Positions 1 to 8,203 of a stretch of 64,000 nucleotides of DNA are shown here, one piece after another. Numbering within the stretch: position 1 is the stretch's first letter; every line of letters starts with the position of its first letter. The stretch is from contig NZ_JACCFO010000001.1 in assembly GCF_013410565.1 (NCBI RefSeq), forward strand, positions 6,200,001 to 6,264,000, read 5' to 3'. The stretch is from Streptomonospora nanhaiensis. GTDB taxonomy: Bacteria > Actinomycetota > Actinomycetes > Streptosporangiales > Streptosporangiaceae. The notes below the pieces were generated by a model, which saw nothing but the letters and a program-made list of their open reading frames with translations, did not search any database and had not been told where the DNA came from. Both the position numbers and the translations under genes were made by a program.

Positions 1-2
1 CA

Positions 3-1334
3 TCACACCCCGAGGCCGAGTTCGGCATCGGCGTGCTCGACGAAGTCCCGCACATCGGGCTGGTCGCTGCGCGACGCCAGCGCCGTGCGCACGGACCGCA
101 GGCGGTCGTGGAGCCGCCCGGACTCCATTCCGCGGACCCGTCGCAGCATCTGCCGGGCCGGTTCCAGCGCCTCGTCGACGCGGCCGCGCTGGGCGCGGAT
201 GAGGGCAAGCCCGGCGTAGCGGTGGACCTGGCCGCGCAGGTGTGCGCTGTGCGCGGTCAGCACCGCGTCGTGGGCGTAGCGCTCCGCGGGAGCCAGATCG
301 CCCAGCCGCCGCAGGGCCTCGGCGTGCTGGGTCTCCAGCAGACCGGGCTGCACGTAGGAGGTCTCCTCCGGCTCGGCGTCGGCGCGGATGCGCCCGGCCA
401 TGGACTCCGACAGCGCCATCTGGGTGTGGCAGGACTGCCGATCGCCCATGCGGGCGAACGCGCGGGCCTGCATCGTGCACAGGTCACTGGTCAGGGCGGG
501 GGTGAGGGCGCCCTTGGCGGCGCGGAGGGCGGTCTCGCAGTACTGGATGACCAGCCGGTACTCGGCGGCGGCCATGGCCTGGTTGGACAGCAGGGCCACC
601 ACGTAGGCGCCGAAGGCGCGGTCGCCGCTTGCCTTGGCCATGCGCAGCGCGGCGAGGAAGTAGCGCTGCGCCAGAGCTTGGCGCGATACGTCGTAGGCGC
701 AGATGCCGGCGAGTGCGGTCAGGGAGCCGACCGCCCGGTGCAGGCGGCGGCCGGTGGAGTCGGAGTAGGCGGCCGAGAGAAGGGGCGTGGCGTGTTCGGT
801 GAGGAACCGGGCCAGGCGGGGGCGGACCGGGATCCCGCCCGCTCTGCGGTACATCTCCTCGTAGCGCCGGCGTGCACTGTGCAGCCGTTCGATGTCGGAA
901 AGGCCGATCGCCGCTCGTCCTCGCCGGGAGACGTCACGGTCGCCCGGCGGGTTTTCCCATTCGAAGAGCGGCAGGATGACGCCGGCTCCGCCCGCCGGCG
1001 CCACTCCGGCCAGGAATCCGGCGTCGCGGGAATCATGGCGCCACATCGCCTTGGTCCGGGTGAGCACCGCTTCCAGGTCGGGTGACGCGGTCGCTGCGCG
1101 GGGGTCCAGGCCGGCGTCCGCAGGGAGAACGGTGCGCCCCAGGCGGCGGGAAAGAATGTCGCAGATGACCAGAGGGGCACGGCCGCGGGGGAGGGCGTGG
1201 TCGCGCACCCACCGGGCGACGGCGGTGTGGTCGTAGTGCGTGCCCAGCACCTGGTTGACCCGGATGGCGAGCCCGGCGTTGGAGATCCCGGCCTCGCTGA
1301 TCAGCCCGGCCAGGAGGATGTTGGGCTCGCCCAT
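3..1334 (-). CDS. Probable regulator of the FxLD lanthipeptide cluster
   Basis: A 443-residue protein. The N-terminal 60 or so residues (GLISEAGISNAGLAIRVNQ, then VARWVRDHALPRG) look like the divergent helix-turn-helix domain found in large actinobacterial XRE/TPR regulators. The remainder is Ala/Leu/Arg-rich helical repeat sequence of the tetratricopeptide kind (for example ALAQRYFLAALRMAKASGD), usually a ligand- or peptide-sensing part. I chose the ATG at 1334, because the upstream in-frame start at 1379 would place a short non-conserved tail in front of the domain. It is divergent from the lanthipeptide methyltransferase gene, so control of that cluster is likely but inferred. A 7-bp perfect inverted repeat lies 16 bp upstream of its start. 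The family is judged by eye; the exact ligand is unknown. Confidence 0.75.
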   Translation of the reverse strand: MGEPNILLAGLISEAGISNAGLAIRVNQVLGTHYDHTAVARWVRDHALPRGRAPLVICDILSRRLGRTVLPADAGLDPRAATASPDLEAVLTRTKAMWRHDSRDAGFLAGVAPAGGAGVILPLFEWENPPGDRDVSRRGRAAIGLSDIERLHSARRRYEEMYRRAGGIPVRPRLARFLTEHATPLLSAAYSDSTGRRLHRAVGSLTALAGICAYDVSRQALAQRYFLAALRMAKASGDRAFGAYVVALLSNQAMAAAEYRLVIQYCETALRAAKGALTPALTSDLCTMQARAFARMGDRQSCHTQMALSESMAGRIRADAEPEETSYVQPGLLETQHAEALRRLGDLAPAERYAHDAVLTAHSAHLRGQVHRYAGLALIRAQRGRVDEALEPARQMLRRVRGMESGRLHDRLRSVRTALASRSDQPDVRDFVEHADAELGLGV

Positions 1335-1349
1335 GCCGATGCCTTTCCA

Positions 1350-1366
1350 TTCACACCCCGTGTGAA
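1350..1366. promoter_or_regulatory. Inverted repeat upstream of the cluster regulator
   Basis: TTCACAC-CCC-GTGTGAA is a perfect 7-bp inverted repeat with a 3-bp centre. It sits just upstream of the regulator start at 1334, in the divergent intergenic region (1335-1593). It is a plausible operator, perhaps autoregulatory. The role is inference from position and symmetry. Confidence 0.4.
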
Positions 1367-1593
1367 AGGGGCGCCACACCCCGCGCGTTCACGCCCTACC
1401 GGCGCGCGCCCTTCGACGATATCTCTGGACACACGGCAGGACAGGGCTTCTCGCCGCATCCCCTCCAGCAAGGTGGGACGGGGAAGGGCGGATGAAGCGG
1501 AAAGCCCCGGTTGAACGGCTCATGCGTTCCGCGGCAGGCCCCAGACCCGATCAACGAGCGACCGCGCCGCCATGACGACCACAAAGGACCTCG

Positions 1594-2814
1594 ATGCCCG
1601 CTACCTCAACCGCGAACGCCGACCAGGCTCGACAGGACATGGTCGACACCCTGCTCCGCCTCCAGACGGAGTGGAACATGACACCGATCTCCGCCCGGGT
1701 CGAGGAGGTCCTGCGCAAGGTCCCCCGCCACGCGTTCGTCCCCGAGGCGTCACTGGCGGAGGCGTATGAGACCGACTACGCCGTTCCGATCCGGCGCGCC
1801 GAGGACGGGCTGATCACCAGTTCGATGTCGGCGGTGCGCGTCCAGGCGATGATGCTCGACCAGGCCGGCCTCGAACCCGGCATGCGCGTACTGGAGATCG
1901 GATCGGGCGGCTACAACGCCGCCCTCGCCAGCGAACTGGTCGGGCCCGCGGGCGAGGTCACCACCGTCGACATCGACGCGGACGTGACCGGCCGCGCCCG
2001 CCGCTACCTGGACGCCACCGGGTACGGCAACGTCCGTGTGGTGACCCGTGACGCCGAGTTCGGTGTTGCGGAGTTTGCCCCCTACGACCGCATCATCGTC
2101 ACCGTCCGGGCCTGGGACCTGCCCCCTGCCTGGACCGCGCAACTGGCCGGCGGCGGACGACTGGTCGCGCCGATGCGGCTGCGCGGCGTAAGCAGGACGG
2201 TCGCCTTCGACCTGGCCGACGACGGCCATCTCGTCAGCCGCCCCGACCACCACCTCACGGTGTTCGTGCCCATGCAGGGAGCCGGAGCCCACGAGGAGCG
2301 CGGGATCGCCGTGCAAGGGGAGGACATCGCCCTGTACGACGTCGAGGAGAGCGTGGACGTGGCGGCGCTGCGGGCGGCCCTGCACGGACCCCGCGCGGAG
2401 TTCTGGCCCGGTGTGGAGTTCGTCTACCCCGACCGGATGCACCTGTGGACGGCCGCCCACGCCGACCGGCACGCCACCCTGCACATATCCGGTGACGTGG
2501 TGGAACACGGGCCGGCCGGCCGGGTGGCCCAGCGTCCGACCCCGGTGGTGCTCGCCGACGGCGGGAGCGTGGCGGTGCGGGCCAAGCGCGCAACGGGTGG
2601 TGGCCGGTTCGAGACGGGGGTGTTCGCCTACGGCCCGCACGGGCGGGAGGCGGCCGAACACTACGTCGACATCCTGCGCGCCTGGGCGAAGCGCAAGGAC
2701 ACCATGGCCCGCATCGAGGTGTGGCCCAGCGGAACACCGGATGCCGACCTGCCCGAAGACCGGGTCCGGGTCCTGGACAAGCCGCACACGCGCACTGTCC
2801 TGTCCTGGCCTTGA
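1594..2814 (+). CDS. FxLD-system protein-(iso)aspartate O-methyltransferase
   Basis: A 406-residue SAM-dependent methyltransferase of the protein-L-isoaspartate methyltransferase superfamily. The N-terminal catalytic half has ARVEEVLRKVPRHAFVP and SAM motif I (VLEIGSGG, about residues 99-106), followed by the acidic VTTVDID loop; a C-terminal extension of about 200 residues is typical of the version found beside FxLD lanthipeptides. Related lanthipeptide enzymes methylate an Asp side chain of the cyclised peptide so that it rearranges to isoaspartate. Here the likely target is the single core Asp (D37) of the precursor encoded next door. The start has a good ribosome binding site (AAAGGA). 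It is followed after 40 bp by the precursor gene, so it is probably the first gene of the operon. Family assignment is strong; the reaction on this peptide is inferred. Confidence 0.88.
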   Translation: MPATSTANADQARQDMVDTLLRLQTEWNMTPISARVEEVLRKVPRHAFVPEASLAEAYETDYAVPIRRAEDGLITSSMSAVRVQAMMLDQAGLEPGMRVLEIGSGGYNAALASELVGPAGEVTTVDIDADVTGRARRYLDATGYGNVRVVTRDAEFGVAEFAPYDRIIVTVRAWDLPPAWTAQLAGGGRLVAPMRLRGVSRTVAFDLADDGHLVSRPDHHLTVFVPMQGAGAHEERGIAVQGEDIALYDVEESVDVAALRAALHGPRAEFWPGVEFVYPDRMHLWTAAHADRHATLHISGDVVEHGPAGRVAQRPTPVVLADGGSVAVRAKRATGGGRFETGVFAYGPHGREAAEHYVDILRAWAKRKDTMARIEVWPSGTPDADLPEDRVRVLDKPHTRTVLSWP

Positions 2815-2854
2815 CATCCCCGCCAGGGGCCTACGAACACGAGAGGAAGCAGCC

Positions 2855-3007
2855 ATGCAGTATCCGGCAGCCAACACCGACGCCGAAGCCGACCCCTTCG
2901 ACCTGGACGTTGAGGTCGTCGAGAGCGGCCCGCGTCTGGACGCCCTGCTCAACCTGACCGGGGACAACTGCGGCACGACGTGCGAGAGCGCCTGCACCTC
3001 GTGCTGA
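2855..3007 (+). CDS. FxLD family lanthipeptide precursor
   Basis: A 50-residue peptide. The leader contains the family hallmark FDLD at residues 15-18 (PFDLDVEV). The C-terminal core has four Cys (39, 43, 47, 50) interleaved with Ser/Thr (T35, T41, T42, S45, T48, S49) in the arrangement CGTTCESACTSC, so up to four (methyl)lanthionine rings are possible. Asp37 lies at the start of the core, in TGDNC, and is the obvious substrate for the isoaspartate-forming methyltransferase. The start codon follows GAGAGGAAG. The gene lies between the methyltransferase and LanB genes, with about 40 bp on the left and 73 bp on the right. Ring pattern and leader cleavage site cannot be read from sequence. Confidence 0.9.
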   Translation: MQYPAANTDAEADPFDLDVEVVESGPRLDALLNLTGDNCGTTCESACTSC

Positions 3008-3080
3008 GAACCGAGATGGTCACCTGCTGAGACCCCGGTGCCGCCGATGGCGGCACCGGCCCCCGCTCAAAGGAGGGCCC

Positions 3081-6000
3081 GTGACCCCCCGCTTCACCGC
3101 CCATCGGACCGCCGTGCTGCGCGCCTCGGCGATCGTCGGCCCCGGCGAGGTGCCGTCGTGGCCCGAGGCGCCCGCCGACGCACCCGGCCATGCCGAGGAG
3201 TGGCTCACCTGGCTCCGGCACGTCCGCGCTCACCCGGTGCTCGGCCCGGCCATCGCCCAGGCCAGTCCCGACCTCGCCCGCCGGCTCGCAACGATCTGCC
3301 GGAAGGGCGGCAGTCGGCGGGACCTGTCCCGGGTGGCCGCCGCGTGCGCCCGGTACATGTTGCGCGCCCAGAGCAGGGCCACCCCCTTCGGGCTGTTCGC
3401 CGGTGTCGCCGCCACCGCGTTCACCTCGGCCGTGAAAGGCGGAATCGGCAACGACCACCGGCCTGTGCTCCGAGTCAGCGCGCCCTGGATCGCCGGGGCT
3501 GTCGAGCGGCTGGAGACCTGCGAGCAGGACTTCGCCGCCGGGCTTCCCGTCGTCGCTAACACGCTCGCGGCGATCCGCGGGGGCCGGATGGTCGTCGAGC
3601 ACCAGGGCGAACCGGGCGCGGACCGTGCAGCCTCCTCGTCGCTGCGCCTGACCACCGCACTGCGCATCGCCCTCGAGGCCGCGCGGATTCCCGCACCACG
3701 GGCTCAAGTGGAAACCGCCGTGGCCGCCGCGTTTCCCGATCGCCGCGACGACGCGCGGCGCGCGGTGGAGACGCTGGTGCGCCACCGCGTGCTGCTGAGC
3801 AGTCTGCACCCGCCGTTGGACACCCCAGACCCGCTCCGACACATCCACACGGCCGCGCGCAGTGCCGACGCCGGTCGGTTTCCGCAGGTCGCCGCGCTTG
3901 TGGACCACTTGGAGGCCGCCCATCAGGCCGTGCGCGACCACGACGGCGCTGCCACCCCCGCAGGCCGGGGTGCTGCGGCGCGCCGTGCGCACAGGGCCCT
4001 CGCCGCGGTCGCCCCCCGCGAGGCCGCGACAACGGTGGACCTGCGCCTGGACAGCGACCTGACGGTGCCGCGCACCGTCGCCTGGCGCACGCAGGAAGCC
4101 ACCGCCATCCTGGCGCGCCTGACCCCCGACCCCGCGGGCAGCCCGGCCTGGCGCGACTACCACCGCCGCTTCTGCGAACGCTACGGAATGGAAGCCGTGG
4201 TACCGATAGCGGAGCTGACCGACCCCGATCACGGGCTCGGCCTTCCGGCCGGGTTCGCGGGCTCGAGGCTGCCCCCCGTGCCCGCCGGGGGACTCTCCGA
4301 GCGCGACACCGTCCTGCTGGACCTCGCTCAGCGCGGCATCGACGCCGGCGGCGACCTCGCCTTGGACGAGGCCGTCCTGCACCGCCTGGGAGCCACCCCG
4401 CCCGAGGCCGTGTGGCCGCACACCGAGGTACGGGTACGCATCCACGCCCGCAGCCGCGCCGCCCTCAACACCGGTGACTTCTCCCTGGTCGTCACCGGGG
4501 TGGCACGCGCCGCCGGAACCACCGTCGGCCGCTTCCTCGACCTGCTTCCCCGGGCCGGCCGCGACGACCTCGTGAACCTGTACCGGCGCCTGCCCACGCT
4601 CCGCCGCAACGCTAAGCCGGTCCAGCTCACCTGCCCGGCGGCTTCGGCCCGTGGCGACCAGATCGCGCGCACCCCGCCGGTGCTGACGACACGTGTGGCC
4701 TTGGGGCAGCACCACGAGGCCGCTCCCGTACAGTTGTCCCCGGCGGATCTGGCCGTCACCGCCGACGCCCGCCACCTGCACCTGGTCACTCGCAGGGACC
4801 TGCGGCCGGTGGAGCCGGTGGTGTTCTCCGCGATCGAATTCACCCGCACCGCACACCCCATGATGCGTTTCCTCGCGGAACTGCCCCGAGCCCTGGCCGC
4901 CGTACCCGCCCCCTTCTCCTGGGGAGCCGCCGCCCATCTGCCGTTCCTGCCGCGAGTGCGGTGGGGCAGTTGCGTCCTTGCCCCCGCCCGCTGGTGGCTG
5001 GCCTCCGCCGACCTCCCCGGACCTGGGGCGCCGTGGCGGCAATGGGCCGAATTCCTGGACCGATGGCGCGCGACCCACCGGGTCCCCGCCCGCGTCTACC
5101 TCGGGGACCACGACCGGCACCTCGGGCTCGACCTCGATCTGGCCGCCCACCAGGGACTGGTGCGCACCGCCGTCCAGCGCGACGGGCGGGTGCTGCTGCA
5201 CGAAGCCCCCACCGACCAGGACCTCGCCTGGATCGGAGGCCGCGCCCACGAGATCGTCACCACCCTGGTCGCCGACCAGGCGCCGATCCCCGTGCGCCTA
5301 CGCCTTGGGGCAGAGCCTGCGGCCGAGCACCTGCCCGGCGGGCCCGGGTGGTGCACGGTGAAGCTGTACGGCCACCCCGACCGCGCCGATGGGCTGATCA
5401 CCGAAGAACTGGCGCGACTGGCCGCCGCAGGGGCGACCCGCATGTGGTTCCTGCGCTACCGCGACCCCGATCCGCACCTGCGGGTCCGCGTCTGGACCGA
5501 GCACCCCGACCAGCTCGCGGCGGTGCACGACTGGACACGGGCGCTCCGCCGCCGTGGCCGGGTGGCCGCCGTCGTCCACGACTCCTACACCCCCGAGACC
5601 GGCAGGTTCGGTCCCGGACCCGCGCTCACCGCCGCCGAAGAACTGTTCGTCGCCGACTCCCGCGCTGTGGCCGCCGCGCTCACGGCTACGGCGGGACGCG
5701 ACCGGCGCGTGTGGGCGGCTGCGGGCATGTACGCCCTGGTCCACCAGATCTTCGACGAAGAGGCGCGTGCCCGCTCCTGGCTACTCGACCACGTTCCCCG
5801 CGGCGCCGCCGACCGTGCACAGCTCGACCAGGCGATGCCCCTCACCGGCTCCGCCCCGGTGGGGGTCCCCGCCCCGGTGGCCGATGCCTGGCACGAACGC
5901 GCCGCAGCCGCCCGCACCTACGCCAGGACCCTGCACAGCATCGGGGGCGACCCGGGCGAGGTGCTGCCGGACCTGCTGCACCTGCACGCGGCCCGCTTCT

Positions 6001-6101
6001 TCGGGCCCGACATCGACGAAGAACGAGCCTGCCTGGCGCTGGCGCGCGCAGCCGCGCTGAGCCGGCACGCGCGCCGGGCACCGGACGGACCCGTGTCATG
6101 A
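3081..6101 (+). CDS. Lantibiotic dehydratase (LanB), full length
   Basis: A 1006-residue tRNA-dependent dehydratase. In known LanB enzymes the N-terminal domain transfers glutamate from Glu-tRNA onto Ser/Thr of the precursor, and the C-terminal SpaB_C domain eliminates it to give dehydroalanine or dehydrobutyrine. Visible here are the LanB N-terminal signature MLRAQSRATPFGLFAGV (about residues 93-110) and the C-terminal SpaB_C start WCTVKLYG...GATRMWFLRYRDPDPHLRVRVW (from about residue 757). Both halves are therefore present, unlike split thiopeptide LanB systems. The GTG start at 3081 follows a near-perfect AAGGAGG. The stop overlaps the LanC start (ATGA), showing translational coupling. It is cytoplasmic. 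Confidence 0.93.
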   Translation: MTPRFTAHRTAVLRASAIVGPGEVPSWPEAPADAPGHAEEWLTWLRHVRAHPVLGPAIAQASPDLARRLATICRKGGSRRDLSRVAAACARYMLRAQSRATPFGLFAGVAATAFTSAVKGGIGNDHRPVLRVSAPWIAGAVERLETCEQDFAAGLPVVANTLAAIRGGRMVVEHQGEPGADRAASSSLRLTTALRIALEAARIPAPRAQVETAVAAAFPDRRDDARRAVETLVRHRVLLSSLHPPLDTPDPLRHIHTAARSADAGRFPQVAALVDHLEAAHQAVRDHDGAATPAGRGAAARRAHRALAAVAPREAATTVDLRLDSDLTVPRTVAWRTQEATAILARLTPDPAGSPAWRDYHRRFCERYGMEAVVPIAELTDPDHGLGLPAGFAGSRLPPVPAGGLSERDTVLLDLAQRGIDAGGDLALDEAVLHRLGATPPEAVWPHTEVRVRIHARSRAALNTGDFSLVVTGVARAAGTTVGRFLDLLPRAGRDDLVNLYRRLPTLRRNAKPVQLTCPAASARGDQIARTPPVLTTRVALGQHHEAAPVQLSPADLAVTADARHLHLVTRRDLRPVEPVVFSAIEFTRTAHPMMRFLAELPRALAAVPAPFSWGAAAHLPFLPRVRWGSCVLAPARWWLASADLPGPGAPWRQWAEFLDRWRATHRVPARVYLGDHDRHLGLDLDLAAHQGLVRTAVQRDGRVLLHEAPTDQDLAWIGGRAHEIVTTLVADQAPIPVRLRLGAEPAAEHLPGGPGWCTVKLYGHPDRADGLITEELARLAAAGATRMWFLRYRDPDPHLRVRVWTEHPDQLAAVHDWTRALRRRGRVAAVVHDSYTPETGRFGPGPALTAAEELFVADSRAVAAALTATAGRDRRVWAAAGMYALVHQIFDEEARARSWLLDHVPRGAADRAQLDQAMPLTGSAPVGVPAPVADAWHERAAAARTYARTLHSIGGDPGEVLPDLLHLHAARFFGPDIDEERACLALARAAALSRHARRAPDGPVS

Positions 6102-7366
6102 GCCGCCCCACCGCCCACGACACCGCCACAGCCAGGCGAGCGCACACCGCCGCCCAGGGGATCCTCGCCGACCTCGCCGAGCCCCGCCGGGTGCGGTTCC
6201 GGGCCGACTACCCGCCCTTGCGCGGGCGCCCCGCCTCGATCAGCGGGGGAGCCGCCGGAGTAGCGCTGGCCCACATTGAGGCCGCCCGCACCGGCCACGC
6301 CACCTTGGACACCGCCAAGGTCTGGCTCGGCCGAGCCCTGACCGGGCCGGTGAACGGCGGCGCGACCGCCACCTTGTGGTCAGGGGCGCCCGCGCTGGGT
6401 CTGGTCACCGCCGCAGCGGCCTTCCACATGGGTTTGACCGGCGCGCGGCAGCGGCTCCACCAAGCCGCCGTGCGCCTCACCCGGCATCGGCTGGCCCGCG
6501 CCCACGCCCGGCTCGCCCGCGGCGAGCTCCCGCCGCAGGCCGAGTTCGACCTCATCCAGGGCCTGACCGGCCTGGGCGCCTACCACCTGCACACCGACCC
6601 AGGCTCCGACATCACCCGCCAGGTCCTCAGCTACCTGACGCGCCTCACTCAGCCCATCACCGGCTTCTCCCGGCGGCTGCCCGGGTGGTGGACCGACCAG
6701 TCCATTGCCGGCGTCCGCGATCCGGCGTTTCCCGGCGGGCACCTCAACCTCGGCGTGGCCCACGGAGCCGGAGCGCTGCTGGCCATACTCTCGCTGGCGC
6801 TGCTGCGAGGCGTCACCGTGGGCGGGCACACCCAGGCCATCGAAAGGATTTGTGCTGTCCTGGACACCTGGCAGCACACGGAGCAGACGGGGGCGCGCTG
6901 GGCCCCCTACTACCTCACTCTCCGCCAGTGGAATGGAGGTTCCGCCCCCGTCGCGGTGAGCCGGCAGCGCCCCTCTTGGTGCTACGGCACCCCTGGCCTG
7001 GCCCGCGCCCACCAGCTCGCCGGCCTCGCCGTGGACGACCCCGCCCGCCAAGCCATGGCCGTGCAGGCCATGGCCGACTGCCTGCGCGACACCTCCCAGC
7101 TCGGCACCCTTACCGACCTGGGACTGTGCCACGGATGGGCCGGGCTGCTGCACTGCGCCTGGCGCATCAACCGCGACGCGCCGTCCGCCCCTCTGACGGC
7201 CGACCTCGAACACACCGCCGCGGCTCTTCTCGACCGGCTCGACCACGATCCCTCATCGGACCCGGAGTTCCTCAACGGCCGCGCCGGCATCGCCCTCGCC
7301 CTCCACGCCTACGCCAACGGCACAGCACCGGGCGTGCCCTGGGACGCCTGCTTGGCGCTGGCCTGA
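6098..7366 (+). CDS. Lanthionine synthetase C family cyclase (LanC)
   Basis: A 422-residue cyclase that adds precursor cysteine thiols to dehydrated residues to close the thioether rings. The three zinc ligands are visible: Cys295 in SWCYGTPG, and Cys344-His345 in LCHGWAGLLH. The family GxxG-type helices (SISGGAAGVALA, LNGRAGIALALHAY) are also present. The start is the ATG of the ATGA overlap with lanB; a longer reading frame extends upstream but only inside lanB. Length matches LanC proteins (about 400-450 residues). It is the only cyclase in the cluster. Confidence 0.93.
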   Translation: MSRPTAHDTATARRAHTAAQGILADLAEPRRVRFRADYPPLRGRPASISGGAAGVALAHIEAARTGHATLDTAKVWLGRALTGPVNGGATATLWSGAPALGLVTAAAAFHMGLTGARQRLHQAAVRLTRHRLARAHARLARGELPPQAEFDLIQGLTGLGAYHLHTDPGSDITRQVLSYLTRLTQPITGFSRRLPGWWTDQSIAGVRDPAFPGGHLNLGVAHGAGALLAILSLALLRGVTVGGHTQAIERICAVLDTWQHTEQTGARWAPYYLTLRQWNGGSAPVAVSRQRPSWCYGTPGLARAHQLAGLAVDDPARQAMAVQAMADCLRDTSQLGTLTDLGLCHGWAGLLHCAWRINRDAPSAPLTADLEHTAAALLDRLDHDPSSDPEFLNGRAGIALALHAYANGTAPGVPWDACLALA

Positions 7367-7390
7367 CGCTACTCCTACGGAAGGACCGCA

Positions 7391-8203
7391 GTGCCCACAT
7401 CGGAAACCGACACGTGGTTGCAGGCCAATGTGCAGTTCGCTGACTCCTCCACAGCCGAACACGGCGCTGTTCACCACCTGGCCCCCGTTCTGAAGGACAC
7501 CCGGTGGTTCACGATGCGCAAACGCGCCTGGCGCTGCCGCATCGCCCTTCCGGCCGATTCCGACGCGGCGCAGGCCCTGCGCTCCCGGGTCATCCGCGAC
7601 TTGGACCGCCTCACCGACGCCGGGCGCATCAGCGGATGGACCCGCGTGGTCTACGAGCCCGAAACCCGGGCCTTCGGCGGCGCGGCGGCAATGGAGGCCG
7701 CCCACACCCTCTTCTGCGCTGACACCCGACACCTCATCCGGTTCCTGGCCGCAGGGGGCGAGCGCCCCGACCGGCGCAGGGAGGTCTCCCTGCTGCTGTG
7801 CCACACGCTCCTACGCGCCGCCGAGTTGGATCCTTTCGAACAGGGCGACGTCTGGGACCGCGTTGCCGCCACCCGCGTCCTGCCCAGCGGCGCCCCGCCA
7901 TCGGCCAGAATCCAGCGCCAGGTCCATGGTCTGCTGAGCGTCGAGCCCGGCCCCGCCGGCCCCCACTTCGCTGATGGCGGGGCGTTCGCGGGGTTCTCCG
8001 CATGGGCGCAGTCCTTCCAGACGTGCGGGCAGAGGGTGGCCGCCCTCAACGCAGGCGGCCGTCTGACGCGCGGACTCCGCGCTGTGCTTGCCCACCACGT
8101 CATCTTCCACTGGAACAGGCTCGGCATCGTGACCGAAGACCAGGCGGTGCTGGCACACGCCGCAGCCCGAACGGCCTTCGCCCCCGAAACAGCGGCACTA
8201 TGA
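7391..8203 (+). CDS. Stand-alone SpaB_C (thiopeptide-type) biosynthesis protein
   Basis: A 270-residue protein equivalent to the C-terminal glutamate-elimination domain of LanB. The signature region DLDRLTDAGRISGWTRVVYEPETRAFGG (residues about 80-108) and the following MEAAHTLFCADT match the stand-alone proteins labelled thiopeptide-type bacteriocin biosynthesis protein. The GTG start at 7391 follows GGAAGG. Because the neighbouring LanB already carries such a domain, the cluster has two. One may be the active lyase and the other structural, or they may act on different residues; neither is shown by sequence. It lies 24 bp after lanC and its stop overlaps the next gene (ATGA), so it belongs to the same operon. 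Confidence 0.88.
   Translation: MPTSETDTWLQANVQFADSSTAEHGAVHHLAPVLKDTRWFTMRKRAWRCRIALPADSDAAQALRSRVIRDLDRLTDAGRISGWTRVVYEPETRAFGGAAAMEAAHTLFCADTRHLIRFLAAGGERPDRRREVSLLLCHTLLRAAELDPFEQGDVWDRVAATRVLPSGAPPSARIQRQVHGLLSVEPGPAGPHFADGGAFAGFSAWAQSFQTCGQRVAALNAGGRLTRGLRAVLAHHVIFHWNRLGIVTEDQAVLAHAAARTAFAPETAAL

Noticed and set aside
2949-5249. A 766-codon minus-strand frame opposite lanB
   Set aside because: It consists of Gly/Ala/Arg/Val-rich sequence with no domain, opposite a clear LanB gene; a GC-rich shadow.
4961-6097. Upstream extension of the lanC reading frame
   Set aside because: It is proline/arginine-rich and lies wholly within lanB. The real start is the ATG in the ATGA overlap at 6098.
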